A stretch of 64,000 nt of DNA, from the NCBI GenBank assembly GCA_964634885.1, contig CAZWLN010000007.1:1-64000 (forward strand), written 5' to 3'. Shown here in pieces: positions 27,328 through 36,292 of this stretch (within the stretch, counting starts at the first letter, position 1; each line of letters starts with the position of its first letter). A program made the position numbers and the translations under genes. Origin of the DNA: DAINRZ01 sp964634885 (GTDB lineage: Bacteria > Bacteroidota > Ignavibacteria > Kapaibacteriales > UBA2268). Below the pieces are notes generated by a model, which saw nothing but the letters and a program-made list of their open reading frames with translations, had not been told where the DNA came from and made no database searches.

Positions 27328-29760
27328 ATGAAAATGAGAATCGGCAGATATGCACTGGCTGCGGCCCTTTGCTTCGTCGCTACGCTGAATACGGCGGCGG
27401 CACAGGAAAAACTGAATTATATGACGCCCCCGAAGGCGATGATAGAAATCGTCGATGCGCCACAACTCCCGGCACAGTCCGTGTCCCCCGACAAGAATTA
27501 TATAATGCTGCTCGACAAGCCCCTGCATCCCTCCATCGAGGAACTGTCGCGGCCCGAGCTGAAGCTCGCCGGGCTGCGCTTCGACCCTGAGAAATACGGC
27601 CCTTCCCGGCCCTACAATTACAGGGGAATGACGCTAAAAAACCTCGCTACCCTCGACGAGAAAACCGTAACAGGCCTGCCCCTGAAGCCGGAGATTGCCT
27701 GGGTTGCCTGGTCGCCCGATTCAAAGAAAGCAGCCTTCACACTCCTCCAGAACGGCCATTACGAATTGTGGCTGCTGGACGTCGCTTCCGCCTCTGCCAA
27801 AAGGCTTACCGCCCTCGAACTCAACGCAATTCAGGGTATGTCCTACACATGGCTGTCAGACAGTAAAACACTGCTTGTCAGGGCTAAGCCCGAAACAAAG
27901 GGCATACTGCCCGTTGAAAACAGTATCCCTTCAGGCCCCGTCGTCAGCATCTCTGACGGCAGGCCCGCTCCCGTAAAGACATACCAGGACCTGCTGAAAA
28001 CACCCTACGATGAGCAGCTCTTCGACTATTACCTGCAGTCGCAGCTATACAAGGTTACAACTGACGGTGCTGCCGAAAAATTCCCCGTCAGCGGAATCAT
28101 CAGGGCTTTCAGGCCTTCACCCGACGGCGCCTGGGCGCTCATCGAGACAATCCAAAAACCTTATTCGTACCTCGTACCGTGGGACCGCTTCCCTTACAAA
28201 GTGGAATTGTACCCCACCGGCGGCGGCCAGCCTGTAAAAATTGAAGATGTACCGCTAGGAGAAAACATACCCAAGGGATTCAACGCCGTCAGGACCGGCA
28301 GGCGCGAATTCACATGGCGTTCCGACGCCGACGCCGAACTGTACTGGGTGGAAGCCCGGGACGACGGAGACCCCGAAACCAAAACCGAAGTAAGGGACAG
28401 GATATTCTGCCTCAAAGCCCCTTTCACCGGTGAAGCGCTACCGGTTACCGACCTGAAATTCCGGTTCGGCTCCATTCTCTGGGGCTCGGGCAAAACGGCA
28501 GTCGTCACTGAGGAATGGTGGAAAACACGCAAGGAATTCGTCTATACCTTCGCTCCGGACAGCGTCGGCGCTACGATAATCGCAAAGAACAGGGTGTTCG
28601 AACTGAACACCGAAGACAGCTACGCCGACCCCGGCAATTTCGCGACGAGACTCAACGACAGAGGCTTTCCCGTTCTGCTGATGGGCAGCGACCCGAATAT
28701 CCTCTTCCTGACTGGCGAAGGCGCCTCCCCTGCCGGCAATGTCCCGTTCATCGCAATGATGAACCTGAAGGACAACGCCAGGATAAATATCTGGGAATCA
28801 GAAGCCCCCTGGTACGAGACTCCCGTCAATATACTCGACATCGGCAAGAAGCTGATAATTACCCGCAGGGAATCGATTGAAGAGCCGCCGAATTATTACA
28901 TCAGGGACATCGGGGCCAAAAAGCTGACTAAGCTCACAAAATTCACCCACCCCTACCCCGGGTTGAAGAATGTCCGGAAAAAAGTATTGAAATACAAGAG
29001 GAGCGACGGCGTTGACCTTACTGCCGACCTCTATCTCCCCCCCAATTACAAAGAAGGCAAAAGGCTCCCGGTGCTCGTCTGGGCCTATCCCAACGAATAC
29101 AAGAGCAAGAACGCTGCCGGCCAGGTAAGGGAATCGCCCTACACTTTCATGCGCATTGGCGCACTGTCTCCGTTGTACTGGCTCACACAGGGCTATGCCG
29201 TTCTCGACGATCCGTCCATGCCCATCGTCGGCGAAGGTAAAGCCGAACCCAACGACAGCTATATTAAACAATTGAAAGACGACGCCGAGGCTGCCGTCCG
29301 CCATATCGTGAAGCTCGGAATCGCCGACAGCAACAGGATTGCCGTCGGAGGCCATTCCTACGGCGCATTCATGGCCGCCAACCTCCTCGCCCACACAGAC
29401 CTGTTTGCAGCCGGCATCGCCCGCAGCGGAGCCTACAACAGGACTCTGACACCCTTCGGTTTCCAGTCCGAGGAACGTACTTTCTGGGAAGCTCCGGTGC
29501 AGTACATCGAGATGTCCCCGTTCATGTTCGCCGACCGGATCAAGGAACCGCTCCTGCTCATCCACGGCGAAGAAGACAGCAACACCGGTACTTTCCCGAT
29601 GCAGAGCGAACGCTTCTTTGCAGCCCTGAAAGGCCACGGGGCAATAGCCCGGCTGGTGCTGCTGCCGGAGGAAAGCCACGGATACAGCGCCAGGGAATCG
29701 ATTCTGCACACTCTCTGGGAAATGAACGAATGGCTCGGGAAATATTTAAAAAACAATTAA
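27328..29760 (+). CDS. Secreted S9 family prolyl-oligopeptidase-like protein
   Basis: About 810 residues with a signal peptide (IGRYALAAALCFVATLNTAAA, cut near AQ). A degenerate propeller domain is followed by a peptidase_S9 domain with 'LPVLVWAYPNEYKSKNAAGQ', 'VGGHSYGAFMAANLLAHT' (nucleophile Ser ~677), 'LLIHGEEDSNTGTFPMQSER' (acid) and 'EESHGYSARES' (His ~784). This composition resembles the plant-glutamyl-endopeptidase-like S9D group. I took the ATG at 27328; the frame is open from a TTG at 27307. It is the tandem partner of the preceding S9 gene but only distantly related to it. Confidence 0.9.
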   Translation: MKMRIGRYALAAALCFVATLNTAAAQEKLNYMTPPKAMIEIVDAPQLPAQSVSPDKNYIMLLDKPLHPSIEELSRPELKLAGLRFDPEKYGPSRPYNYRGMTLKNLATLDEKTVTGLPLKPEIAWVAWSPDSKKAAFTLLQNGHYELWLLDVASASAKRLTALELNAIQGMSYTWLSDSKTLLVRAKPETKGILPVENSIPSGPVVSISDGRPAPVKTYQDLLKTPYDEQLFDYYLQSQLYKVTTDGAAEKFPVSGIIRAFRPSPDGAWALIETIQKPYSYLVPWDRFPYKVELYPTGGGQPVKIEDVPLGENIPKGFNAVRTGRREFTWRSDADAELYWVEARDDGDPETKTEVRDRIFCLKAPFTGEALPVTDLKFRFGSILWGSGKTAVVTEEWWKTRKEFVYTFAPDSVGATIIAKNRVFELNTEDSYADPGNFATRLNDRGFPVLLMGSDPNILFLTGEGASPAGNVPFIAMMNLKDNARINIWESEAPWYETPVNILDIGKKLIITRRESIEEPPNYYIRDIGAKKLTKLTKFTHPYPGLKNVRKKVLKYKRSDGVDLTADLYLPPNYKEGKRLPVLVWAYPNEYKSKNAAGQVRESPYTFMRIGALSPLYWLTQGYAVLDDPSMPIVGEGKAEPNDSYIKQLKDDAEAAVRHIVKLGIADSNRIAVGGHSYGAFMAANLLAHTDLFAAGIARSGAYNRTLTPFGFQSEERTFWEAPVQYIEMSPFMFADRIKEPLLLIHGEEDSNTGTFPMQSERFFAALKGHGAIARLVLLPEESHGYSARESILHTLWEMNEWLGKYLKNN

Positions 29761-29835
29761 TAATTATATAATAAATTCTATCCTGTTCGTTATTAGACAA
29801 ATAATTAATTATTGTTAATTAATTAGATATAACTA

Positions 29836-31968
29836 ATGGATGAAACCAACAGGAAGCCTAACAGGCTGATAAACGAAAAAAGCCCATACCTGCTGCAGCA
29901 CGCTTACAATCCCGTGGACTGGCATCCCTGGGGCGACGAAGCCTTCGGGAAAGCCCGCAGTGAGAATAAACCCGTATTCCTGTCTATAGGATACTCGACC
30001 TGCCACTGGTGCCATGTGATGGAGCACGAGTCGTTCATGGACGACGAAGTTGCAGCATTGCTCAACAAATATTTTATCTGCATCAAAGTGGACCGTGAGG
30101 AACGGCCCGACATAGACTCTGTCTATATGAACGTATGCCAGATGCTCACCGGCAGCGGCGGCTGGCCTTTGACGCTGGCTCTCACTGCCGACAGGAAGCC
30201 GTTTTACGCCTCCACATACATCCCGAAAAACTCGGCTTACGGACGGATTGGCCTGATGGAACTGCTGCCGAGAATTGTCAGGATATGGACAGAAAACAAA
30301 ATGACCCTGGTGCAGACTTCCAACGATATTACCGAAAAAATCGAACAATCGGCCCAGGAACCGGGCACAGCAGAACCGGGCGGGGAGATTTTCACAAGGA
30401 CATACAACAAGCTTGCCACCGCTTTTGACAATCAATACGCCGGGTTCGGCCAGGCTCCCAAATTCCCGATGCCGCACCAGTTAACATTTCTCCTCAGGTA
30501 TTATCAGTCAGAAAAAGCTGAACCGGCCCTTACGATGGTCCTGAGAACCCTCGAAGCCATGAGGTACGGGGGCATCTACGACCAGGCGGGCGGTGGTTTC
30601 CACCGCTATTCAACGGACGCGGGCTGGCTGGTTCCGCACTTTGAGAAAATGCTCTACGACCAGGCCCTGTTAACCATTGCTTATACTGAAGCATACCAGG
30701 TCAAGCCCGGAGACATATTGGAGGAGACGGTTCATGAAACTGTCGGCTATGTGTTGAGAGACCTCGCCCACCCGGACGGAGCATTCTATTCCGCTGAGGA
30801 CGCCGACAGCGATGGCATAGAAGGGAAATTCTACCTCTGGACCAAAGGTGAAATCGACTCGATCATCGAGGATAAAGACTTCCTTTGTAAAGCATTTTCA
30901 ATTCAAGAGGAGGGCAATTTCCAGGACCCTGCCGGGCACAGCCTCGAAGCCGGCAACATCCTCCATTTTTCCGCTCCTGTCGCAGAATTGGCCCGACAGG
31001 CAGGACTCAGCCCCGGGGAATTCAAGGACAGGCTTGCACCGTCTCTAAGTCAATTGTTCATGGCAAGAGAAAAGCGTGTCCGTCCGTTCAGGGACGACAA
31101 GATACTCACCGACTGGAACGGGCTGATGATTGCTGCTCTTTCGAAGGCAGCAGCAGTTTTCGACAGGCCGGACTATCTCCGGAGCGCCGAAAAAGCGTGG
31201 TCTTTCATCGGAAACAACCTGACACTACCTGACGGCAGGCTGCTGCACCGTTTCCGCGACGGCGAAGCCTCCGGATACGCAGGCCTTGACGATTACGCTT
31301 TCATGATCTGGGGTTTACTGGAATTGTATGAAGCTTCGTTTAACCCGGCCTTTCTTGAGGACGCCGTTAAGGCTGCGAACCTAATGATCGGGGACTATTA
31401 CGACGAGGAAAACGGCGGATTCTTCCTTACTTCGAACAAAGGCGAGCAACTGATTGCAAGGCCGAAGGAACTGTACGACGGAGCCGTCCCTTCCGGCAAT
31501 TCTGTTGCACTCATGAGCCTGATACGCCTGCAAAGAATCACATCCGATGAAGGATACCGGGAAGTAATAGACAGTACAATACGCCTTTTTACCAGTGCAG
31601 TTGACAATTACCCCCGGGGCTACACCCAGTTTCTCAATGCTTTTTATTATTTTACATCCGGTTCCGTCGAAATTGTAATCTGTGGTGAAAGCTGCGACGA
31701 GCAGACCAAAAAGATGATTGGCATCGCCAGGTCCGGATTCGTCCCAAACAGGGCAATATTACTACAAACAAGCGCCAATGCGGAGCGCCTTGCTGCCATC
31801 GCACCCTACACAAAGACGATGAGTCCGTCTGAAGGCAGGCCAAGAGCCTATGTCTGCCGCAACTTCACATGCTCACAACCTGTCAGCGACGCAGACGGGC
31901 TGGCTGCGTTGATGTCTGAACCATCGCGAATGCATAATTACGAATTACGAATTACGAATTACGAATGA
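29836..31968 (+). CDS. DUF255 thioredoxin-fold protein (YyaL/SSP411-like)
   Basis: 710 residues. The N-terminal thioredoxin-like domain has 'SPYLLQHAYNPVDWHPWGDE' and 'GYSTCHWCHVMEHESF' with the CHWC pair at Cys56/Cys59. It continues with 'VDREERPDIDSVYM' and 'GGWPLTLALTADRKPF'. An (alpha/alpha)6-barrel-like region follows ('YDQAGGGFHRYSTDAGWLVP'). The family is widespread, with a suggested N-acylglucosamine-2-epimerase-like barrel and no settled reaction. The last ~12 residues (NYELRITNYE) are encoded by a microsatellite repeat, and the TGA lies inside it, so the natural C-terminus has probably been replaced. Confidence 0.9.
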   Translation: MDETNRKPNRLINEKSPYLLQHAYNPVDWHPWGDEAFGKARSENKPVFLSIGYSTCHWCHVMEHESFMDDEVAALLNKYFICIKVDREERPDIDSVYMNVCQMLTGSGGWPLTLALTADRKPFYASTYIPKNSAYGRIGLMELLPRIVRIWTENKMTLVQTSNDITEKIEQSAQEPGTAEPGGEIFTRTYNKLATAFDNQYAGFGQAPKFPMPHQLTFLLRYYQSEKAEPALTMVLRTLEAMRYGGIYDQAGGGFHRYSTDAGWLVPHFEKMLYDQALLTIAYTEAYQVKPGDILEETVHETVGYVLRDLAHPDGAFYSAEDADSDGIEGKFYLWTKGEIDSIIEDKDFLCKAFSIQEEGNFQDPAGHSLEAGNILHFSAPVAELARQAGLSPGEFKDRLAPSLSQLFMAREKRVRPFRDDKILTDWNGLMIAALSKAAAVFDRPDYLRSAEKAWSFIGNNLTLPDGRLLHRFRDGEASGYAGLDDYAFMIWGLLELYEASFNPAFLEDAVKAANLMIGDYYDEENGGFFLTSNKGEQLIARPKELYDGAVPSGNSVALMSLIRLQRITSDEGYREVIDSTIRLFTSAVDNYPRGYTQFLNAFYYFTSGSVEIVICGESCDEQTKKMIGIARSGFVPNRAILLQTSANAERLAAIAPYTKTMSPSEGRPRAYVCRNFTCSQPVSDADGLAALMSEPSRMHNYELRITNYE

Positions 31969-32000
31969 AAAATGAAAAATTAAGAATTAAGAATGCTGAA
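31933..32000. repeat. Microsatellite 'aattacg' array plus 'aaaatg' units
   Basis: Four copies of aattacg in a row, then 'aatgaaaaatgaaaaat', 'taagaattaagaatgctgaa'. A shorter version lies at 33294-33350. It overlaps the 3' end of the DUF255 gene. Confidence 0.85.
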
Positions 32001-32344
32001 CCGGAGCGGCTTTTCCCCCACCTTGGATAAGGAGGGGGTGGGGGGCGGTTGGACTTTCCGCGTTTTGGGTTATCTAATGCACAATCCGGGATAAACCTAT
32101 TCTTTGCGCCTTTGCGAGCTTTGCGTGAGATAATTCTTCCTCCCAAATACTCTTCCTTTGCGGGCTTTGCGCCTTTGCGTGAGATATTTCTTCTTCAGTC
32201 CGCAAGGTTAATCCATTGTATATTATAGTTATTATAAAGTTCTATATTCTTCATTAGCAATATATTTTTTTAAATTTGTAACTAAACTTATTTAGTAATC
32301 GTTAATATCATTTTAAATATTTTGTTTAATTAACAGGAAAGATT
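32001..32344. repeat. Gene-free spacer with dispersed repeats
   Basis: Contains a C/G-rich element (about 32009-32055: 'cttttcccccaccttggata', 'aggagggggtggggggcggt') whose reverse-complement relatives occur near 36158-36197 and 40597-40640. Two copies of the 'gcctttgcg..gagctttgcg' element follow at about 32101-32136 and 32156-32193. The last ~130 bp before the SDR gene is AT-rich without a visible motif. Confidence 0.75.
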
Positions 32345-33154
32345 ATGGCAGAGAAGAATTTATATGCATTAATACTCGGCGTGTCCAGCGGTTTCGGCAA
32401 AGCCACCGCAATCGAACTCGCAAAACTCGGCTATAATATTTACGGGGTCCATCTCGACAGGGCTTCTAATATGGCAAGTGTCAACAAAACTAAAGAGGAA
32501 ATCGAAAGCATCGGGACAAAAGTCCGCTTTTTCAATGTCAACGCTGCCGACGACGATAAACGAAAAGAAGTGATTGAAGAAATAAAGGCTGATTTTGCCA
32601 ACCAGAACTCACCCCACCTCAAAGTGGTACTCCATTCCCTGGCGTTCGGCGCCCTGGGCCCGCTCATCGGCAGGAAGCCCGAAGAGGCGCTCAACAAGAA
32701 AAAGATTGAAATGACGGTTAACGTAATGGCAAACAGCCTCGTTTACTGGGCACAGGACCTGTTCCACAACGGATTGCTTAAAGAAAACAGCCGCATCTAT
32801 GCCATGACAAGCAACGGCTCACAAAAGGTCATGCATAACTACGGGGCTGTCGGCGCCGCAAAATCCGCCCTCGAAGCATACATCAGGTACCTGTCGATTG
32901 AACTGGGTAAATACAAAATTACAGCAAACTCGATAATGGCAGGTTTTACGGATACCCCCGCCGCAAAAGTCATTCCCGGCTTCGACGAGAACCTCGTGCT
33001 GGCACGTAAACTCAATCCCCAGCACCGTAACACCGAACCGGAAGACGTTGCAAGGATGATTGCCCTGCTCCAGGACGACCGCTCCGGTTGGATTACCGGC
33101 CAGGTCATCGGCGTGGACGGCGGCGAAGGCCTGGTAGTGTTTACAGAGAAATAA
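32345..33154 (+). CDS. SDR-family oxidoreductase, enoyl-ACP reductase (FabL/FabI-like)
   Basis: A 269-residue Rossmann SDR. The nucleotide-binding motif is 'GVSSGFGKATAIELAKLGYN' (GxxxGxG). The 'VLHSLAFGALGPLIG' strand and the active-site 'YGAVGAAKSALEAYIRYL' follow. The Tyr and Lys are separated by six residues (YxxxxxxK), as in enoyl-ACP reductases rather than the usual YxxxK. The C-terminal 'ITGQVIGVDGGEGL' is typical. It most likely reduces enoyl-ACP in fatty-acid elongation. Repeat arrays flank the gene on both sides, and 'aggaaag' precedes the ATG. Confidence 0.8.
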   Translation: MAEKNLYALILGVSSGFGKATAIELAKLGYNIYGVHLDRASNMASVNKTKEEIESIGTKVRFFNVNAADDDKRKEVIEEIKADFANQNSPHLKVVLHSLAFGALGPLIGRKPEEALNKKKIEMTVNVMANSLVYWAQDLFHNGLLKENSRIYAMTSNGSQKVMHNYGAVGAAKSALEAYIRYLSIELGKYKITANSIMAGFTDTPAAKVIPGFDENLVLARKLNPQHRNTEPEDVARMIALLQDDRSGWITGQVIGVDGGEGLVVFTEK

Positions 33155-33164
33155 GCCGAATTTG

Positions 33165-33783
33165 AGAAACCTTCCGAAGGTAAAGAAACCTTCGGAAGTG
33201 CACCCCACCTAAATCCTCCCCAAGGGGAGGACTTGAAGACCCTGTGTTTCTTGCCCCTTCCCCCTGGGGAAGGCTGGGATGGGGTGATCAAGGAATTACG
33301 AATTACAAATGAAAAATGAAAAATGAAAAAATAAGAATGAAGAATGCAGCCCCAAAGAGACTTTCCCTGAAGATGGACTCCACCTTGGCGTGCAATCTTA
33401 AGTCAATCTTGCCTGCCGTCCCAACTGCTTAGGTGGAGTCCATCTTGCCCGACGCGAACCTTCCGATTTTTTCAATCCTTCGGAAGGGCACCCCACCTAA
33501 ATCCTCCCCAAGGGGAGGACTTGAAGACCCTGTGTTTCTTGCCCCTTCCCCCTGGGGAAGGCTGGGATGGGGTTAATCAGTTCATCAAGTTCGTAAAGAA
33601 TTCTGAGCCGGGCGTAGCGAGACCGGCGTTGCCAATTAAGAATGCTCTGAATGCTGTCTTAAAGATGGACTCCACCTTGGCGTGCAATTTTAAGTCAATC
33701 TTGCCTGCCGTCCCAACTGCTTAGGTGGAGTCCATCTTACCCGACGTGAAACCTTCCGAAGGCTAAGAAACCTTCGGAAGGGC
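33165..33783. repeat. Composite repeat cluster with two ~290-bp-spaced modules
   Basis: A gene-free block built from repeated parts. An 85-bp segment is identical at 33201-33285 and 33489-33573. A 'gatggactccacct...aggtggagtccatc' inverted element recurs at about 33371-33454 and 33662-33746. The hairpin cttccgaagg/ccttcggaag (10-bp arms, 8-nt loop) occurs at 33171-33198 and 33753-33780, with a variant at about 33464-33487. The 85-bp segment itself holds 'cttccccctggggaag'. Confidence 0.9.
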
Positions 33784-33821
33784 AAAAAAAAAACGCCCCG
33801 AATAACCGGGGCGTTTTTTTT
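33784..33821 (-). terminator. Strong bidirectional intrinsic terminator
   Basis: cgccccg-aataac-cggggcg (33794-33813) is flanked by ten A on the left and eight T on the right, so it works on both strands. It lies ~40 bp after the stop codon of the secreted-protein gene on the minus strand, which it most likely terminates. Confidence 0.9.
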
Positions 33822-33861
33822 ATGTATTCAGTGCGGCTTTGCCGCTCTGTAACTCAGCTTA

Positions 33862-34719
33862 TTACGGCTGTGTTGTCAGTGAGAATGCACTGGGGTCAGC
33901 AGGATTGGGGCTGCCGGTGTAGTAGTAGTTTGATGCATCTTTAAATGTCAGATAGTCAACTTCAATGTAAACCGGGAAAGTATAGAAACCTTCGGATGCA
34001 TCGGGAGAAGCCCAAACTGTACCGGGTGTCAAAGTGAACATGCCTTTACCCTGGCAAGCATTGCTGGGGCAGCACTCGGAGCATTTTACCCAAAATTCTT
34101 TGATAGCAGAATTTGATGCAAATTCGGGAGTAGTTGTAGGAACAACACTGCGGCCGCCACCGTAATTGTCGCCAATTTTGGGGCTGCTTGTGTTTGTGCC
34201 GAACATGCCCATTGTTCCGCTGAGAGCGAAGTTCTGGTTTGTCCACTGCTGGCCAGTGATGTTTGATAAATTACCGCCTTCGGGCTGGTATGTCCATGTC
34301 GAACCAGTGATAAATACGTTATTTGTCATCTGATCGTTGTTCTGTTCGTCGCATGCAAAAGCATTTGTTGCATTGCTGCCGGTAGCGCCGAATTTTGCAT
34401 TGGCTTCAAAGGGCCAGCCGTTGCCGCCTGTAACTTTGAACTGCATGTTGTAAGCTGTACCGAGGTCTTTGGCGCCGTCGGGGTTCAACCAGCCAAGGTA
34501 AATGTTGCCGGTAACGTTTGTGATGTCGATCTGGCAGATAACGAATATTTTGTATTCGCCTGTTGCATTGTCAAATGAATAGTCATTTGCTTCGATCTTG
34601 CCGTTTGTTAAGTTGTCGTCTGCATTCCAGGGGCCTGTCTTGCTGGCGGAAGGTTCTACAGCAAATGCAAATGATGCTGTAAGGAGGAGAGCTGCAAAAA
34701 TTGCAAAGAATTTCTTCAT
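33862..34719 (-). CDS. Secreted protein of unknown function
   Basis: 285 residues. A clear signal peptide (MKKFFAIFAALLLTASFAFA) is followed by an Asn/Gly/Thr-rich, aromatic-containing mature region of ~265 residues with no family I recognise. It has one cysteine cluster (VKCSECCPSNACQGKG, about residues 215-230) and predicted beta-rich character. The start at 34719 is supported by 'ttggag' ~7 bases upstream; the upstream in-frame ATG at 34749 adds no signal. A strong terminator follows. It sits 62 bp after the receiver gene. Good signals at both ends suggest high expression. There is no T9SS sorting domain at its end. Confidence 0.65.
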   Translation of the reverse strand: MKKFFAIFAALLLTASFAFAVEPSASKTGPWNADDNLTNGKIEANDYSFDNATGEYKIFVICQIDITNVTGNIYLGWLNPDGAKDLGTAYNMQFKVTGGNGWPFEANAKFGATGSNATNAFACDEQNNDQMTNNVFITGSTWTYQPEGGNLSNITGQQWTNQNFALSGTMGMFGTNTSSPKIGDNYGGGRSVVPTTTPEFASNSAIKEFWVKCSECCPSNACQGKGMFTLTPGTVWASPDASEGFYTFPVYIEVDYLTFKDASNYYYTGSPNPADPSAFSLTTQP

Positions 34720-34781
34720 GATAAACTCCAAAAAATTATAAAAAAACAATAATTAAAACATAAACACTGAGAAAAAATTTA

Positions 34782-35237
34782 CTATACAAATTCTATTTTC
34801 TTCATTGCCATTTCTCTTTGTACACCGGTTGCCATTGCCAGTGCGTTGTCGCCGAAAAACATTTTCCCTTCGGAAACGGCCCTGATACCGTCGAGGATGT
34901 CGTTCATCCCTACCCTTTTCGACATATATCCGGCTGCTCCCAGCGACAAAGATTTCCGGATTACTTCTTCTTCGGTGTGAGCGGACAAGACCAGCACCTT
35001 CGATTTGCTTGGCGCCGGAAGCTTGCCCATTATCTCGAATCCGTTCATGAAGGGCATTTCCAGGTCGAGCAGAAGCACGTCAACATCGACGTTGTTCATT
35101 GCAGTAACTACATCGGCGCCATTGCACAGCACATCGACAACTCTCATGTTGTCCTGTTTGTTCAGTACCGATTGCAATAGTTTTGCTGTCATTCTGTGGT
35201 CTTCTGCTATTAGGATGTTTAACAAATTAGTTGACAT
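34782..35237 (-). CDS. Single-domain response regulator
   Basis: 151 residues, mostly a NarL-type receiver domain: acidic pocket 'LIAEDHRMT', phospho-acceptor 'LLLDLEMPFMNGFEIM', 'VLVLSAHTEEE' and the conserved Lys in 'GAAGYMSKRV'. The usual C-terminal LuxR-type HTH is missing; only ~25 residues follow. It may act through protein contacts or be a truncated NarL-type regulator. No kinase is adjacent; the nearest one in the window is at 44 kb. Several palindromes lie in its upstream spacer. Confidence 0.85.
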   Translation of the reverse strand: MSTNLLNILIAEDHRMTAKLLQSVLNKQDNMRVVDVLCNGADVVTAMNNVDVDVLLLDLEMPFMNGFEIMGKLPAPSKSKVLVLSAHTEEEVIRKSLSLGAAGYMSKRVGMNDILDGIRAVSEGKMFFGDNALAMATGVQREMAMKKIEFV

Positions 35238-35382
35238 TATATATTAGTTCCGTTTCTTTTATATTGTTATTCTTTTGTTTTCAAAAATCACTTTATATTT
35301 CCAACAAATCCTTATTTCAAACAATATCACAAACTCACGGTGCAAATTTACACAGTAAAAACCCTAATGTAAATACCATGAA

Positions 35383-35418
35383 CTCGGTAATTTGAGAAAA
35401 TACCGAGCACTCGGTATT
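35383..35418. promoter_or_regulatory. Operator-like palindrome with an extra half-site
   Basis: aataccgag-ca-ctcggtatt (35399-35418) is a perfect inverted repeat with 9-bp arms. A third half-site ctcggta lies at 35383-35389. The site is ~150 bp upstream of the receiver gene start. Binding of a regulator is inference. Confidence 0.4.
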
Positions 35419-36040
35419 GACCATCAGCAAATTGAAGTATAACCTATATGCGTATAATTAGGTATCATATAATAGTCATATTTACGGATTCCGACATCCG
35501 TATTTATACGGGTTGCATCATCAATATTCAATCATGAGCGGCTCATTTCAATCCCTGTTATATTAAAGGTACGATATTTAGAAACAGGTCTGAGAGCGGA
35601 CTCTGTTGAGATTCATCAATTTGAAATTATGTAAAGCACATGATGGTTTCTACCTCGCAGTTGTAGTCCGTCTAAGTAAAATAATTGAAGATAAGGGAAA
35701 AGCCGTTCCGGTTCTGTATAACCAAAAGAATCAGAAAGGACTCTTTGGAACCCCACAGGATTCTACATCGTATTACTCTCTGTATGTTCAACCCCTAACG
35801 TGCTTGTTTTGGCCTGATACCACCGGTTTGTTACCGATATACAATCCCTGACGGGGTTAATCTCCAAGCGTGAATTGAAAGATATTTTTCCGAAAACCCA
35901 TCCCGACCTTCCACAGAGGGGAAGGGGAAAGAAGCAGCGGAGATATTCAAGTCCTCCCACCTGCAGAGGATTTAGGTGGGGTGGAACTGCTTCTTTTGAC
36001 TACAATAATGTCACCCCTTCAGGTTTTTTTGTCTTTACTA

Positions 36041-36135
36041 ACTTGATGAACTATTAACATGTCGCCCCGATGGGGCTATTCTTGAGAAACTTGATGAACT
36101 ATTAACATGCCGCCCCGCTGGGGCTATTCTTGATG
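36041..36135. repeat. Two tandem 48-bp repeats containing GCCCC/GGGGC hairpins
   Basis: Units start at 36041 and 36089, each 'acttgatgaactattaacat' followed by 'gtcgccccgatggggctatt' or a close variant, then 'cttga'. The loop bases differ (ccgatgg versus ccgctgg), keeping the stem. Confidence 0.85.
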
Positions 36136-36292
36136 AACTTTACAAATTAAAAAATCCAACCTCCCCCTGACCCATCCTTATCCAGGGAGTGGGAAACCGC
36201 GTGGGTACTGTTATTCTGCTGTTTCATCGGTGGAGACAGCTTGAGACTTGTCTCTACGTTTGTCAAATCAGATAACTGAAAAAGGAGACGGC

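Larger units (their letters stand above)
35238..36292. other. 1-kb gene-free region with palindromes and dispersed repeats
   Basis: The left third holds palindromes (35383-35418, 35483-35502, 35534-35546). The middle has only weak ORFs without coding character. The right part carries repeat relatives: a 'ccatcccgacc...gaggggaagg' element near 35898-35935, 'caagtcctcccacctgcaga' near 35949, the 48-bp tandem hairpin element at 36041-36135 and a C-rich element near 36158-36197. Confidence 0.7.

Noticed and set aside
33165..33783. Insertion sequence or transposon from the repeat cluster
   Set aside because: No transposase ORF and no flanking target-site duplication could be identified; only non-coding repeats.
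35606..35851. 81-codon ORF in the 1-kb spacer
   Set aside because: No homology pattern, no ribosome binding site, and its 3' half overlaps non-coding repeat-like sequence.
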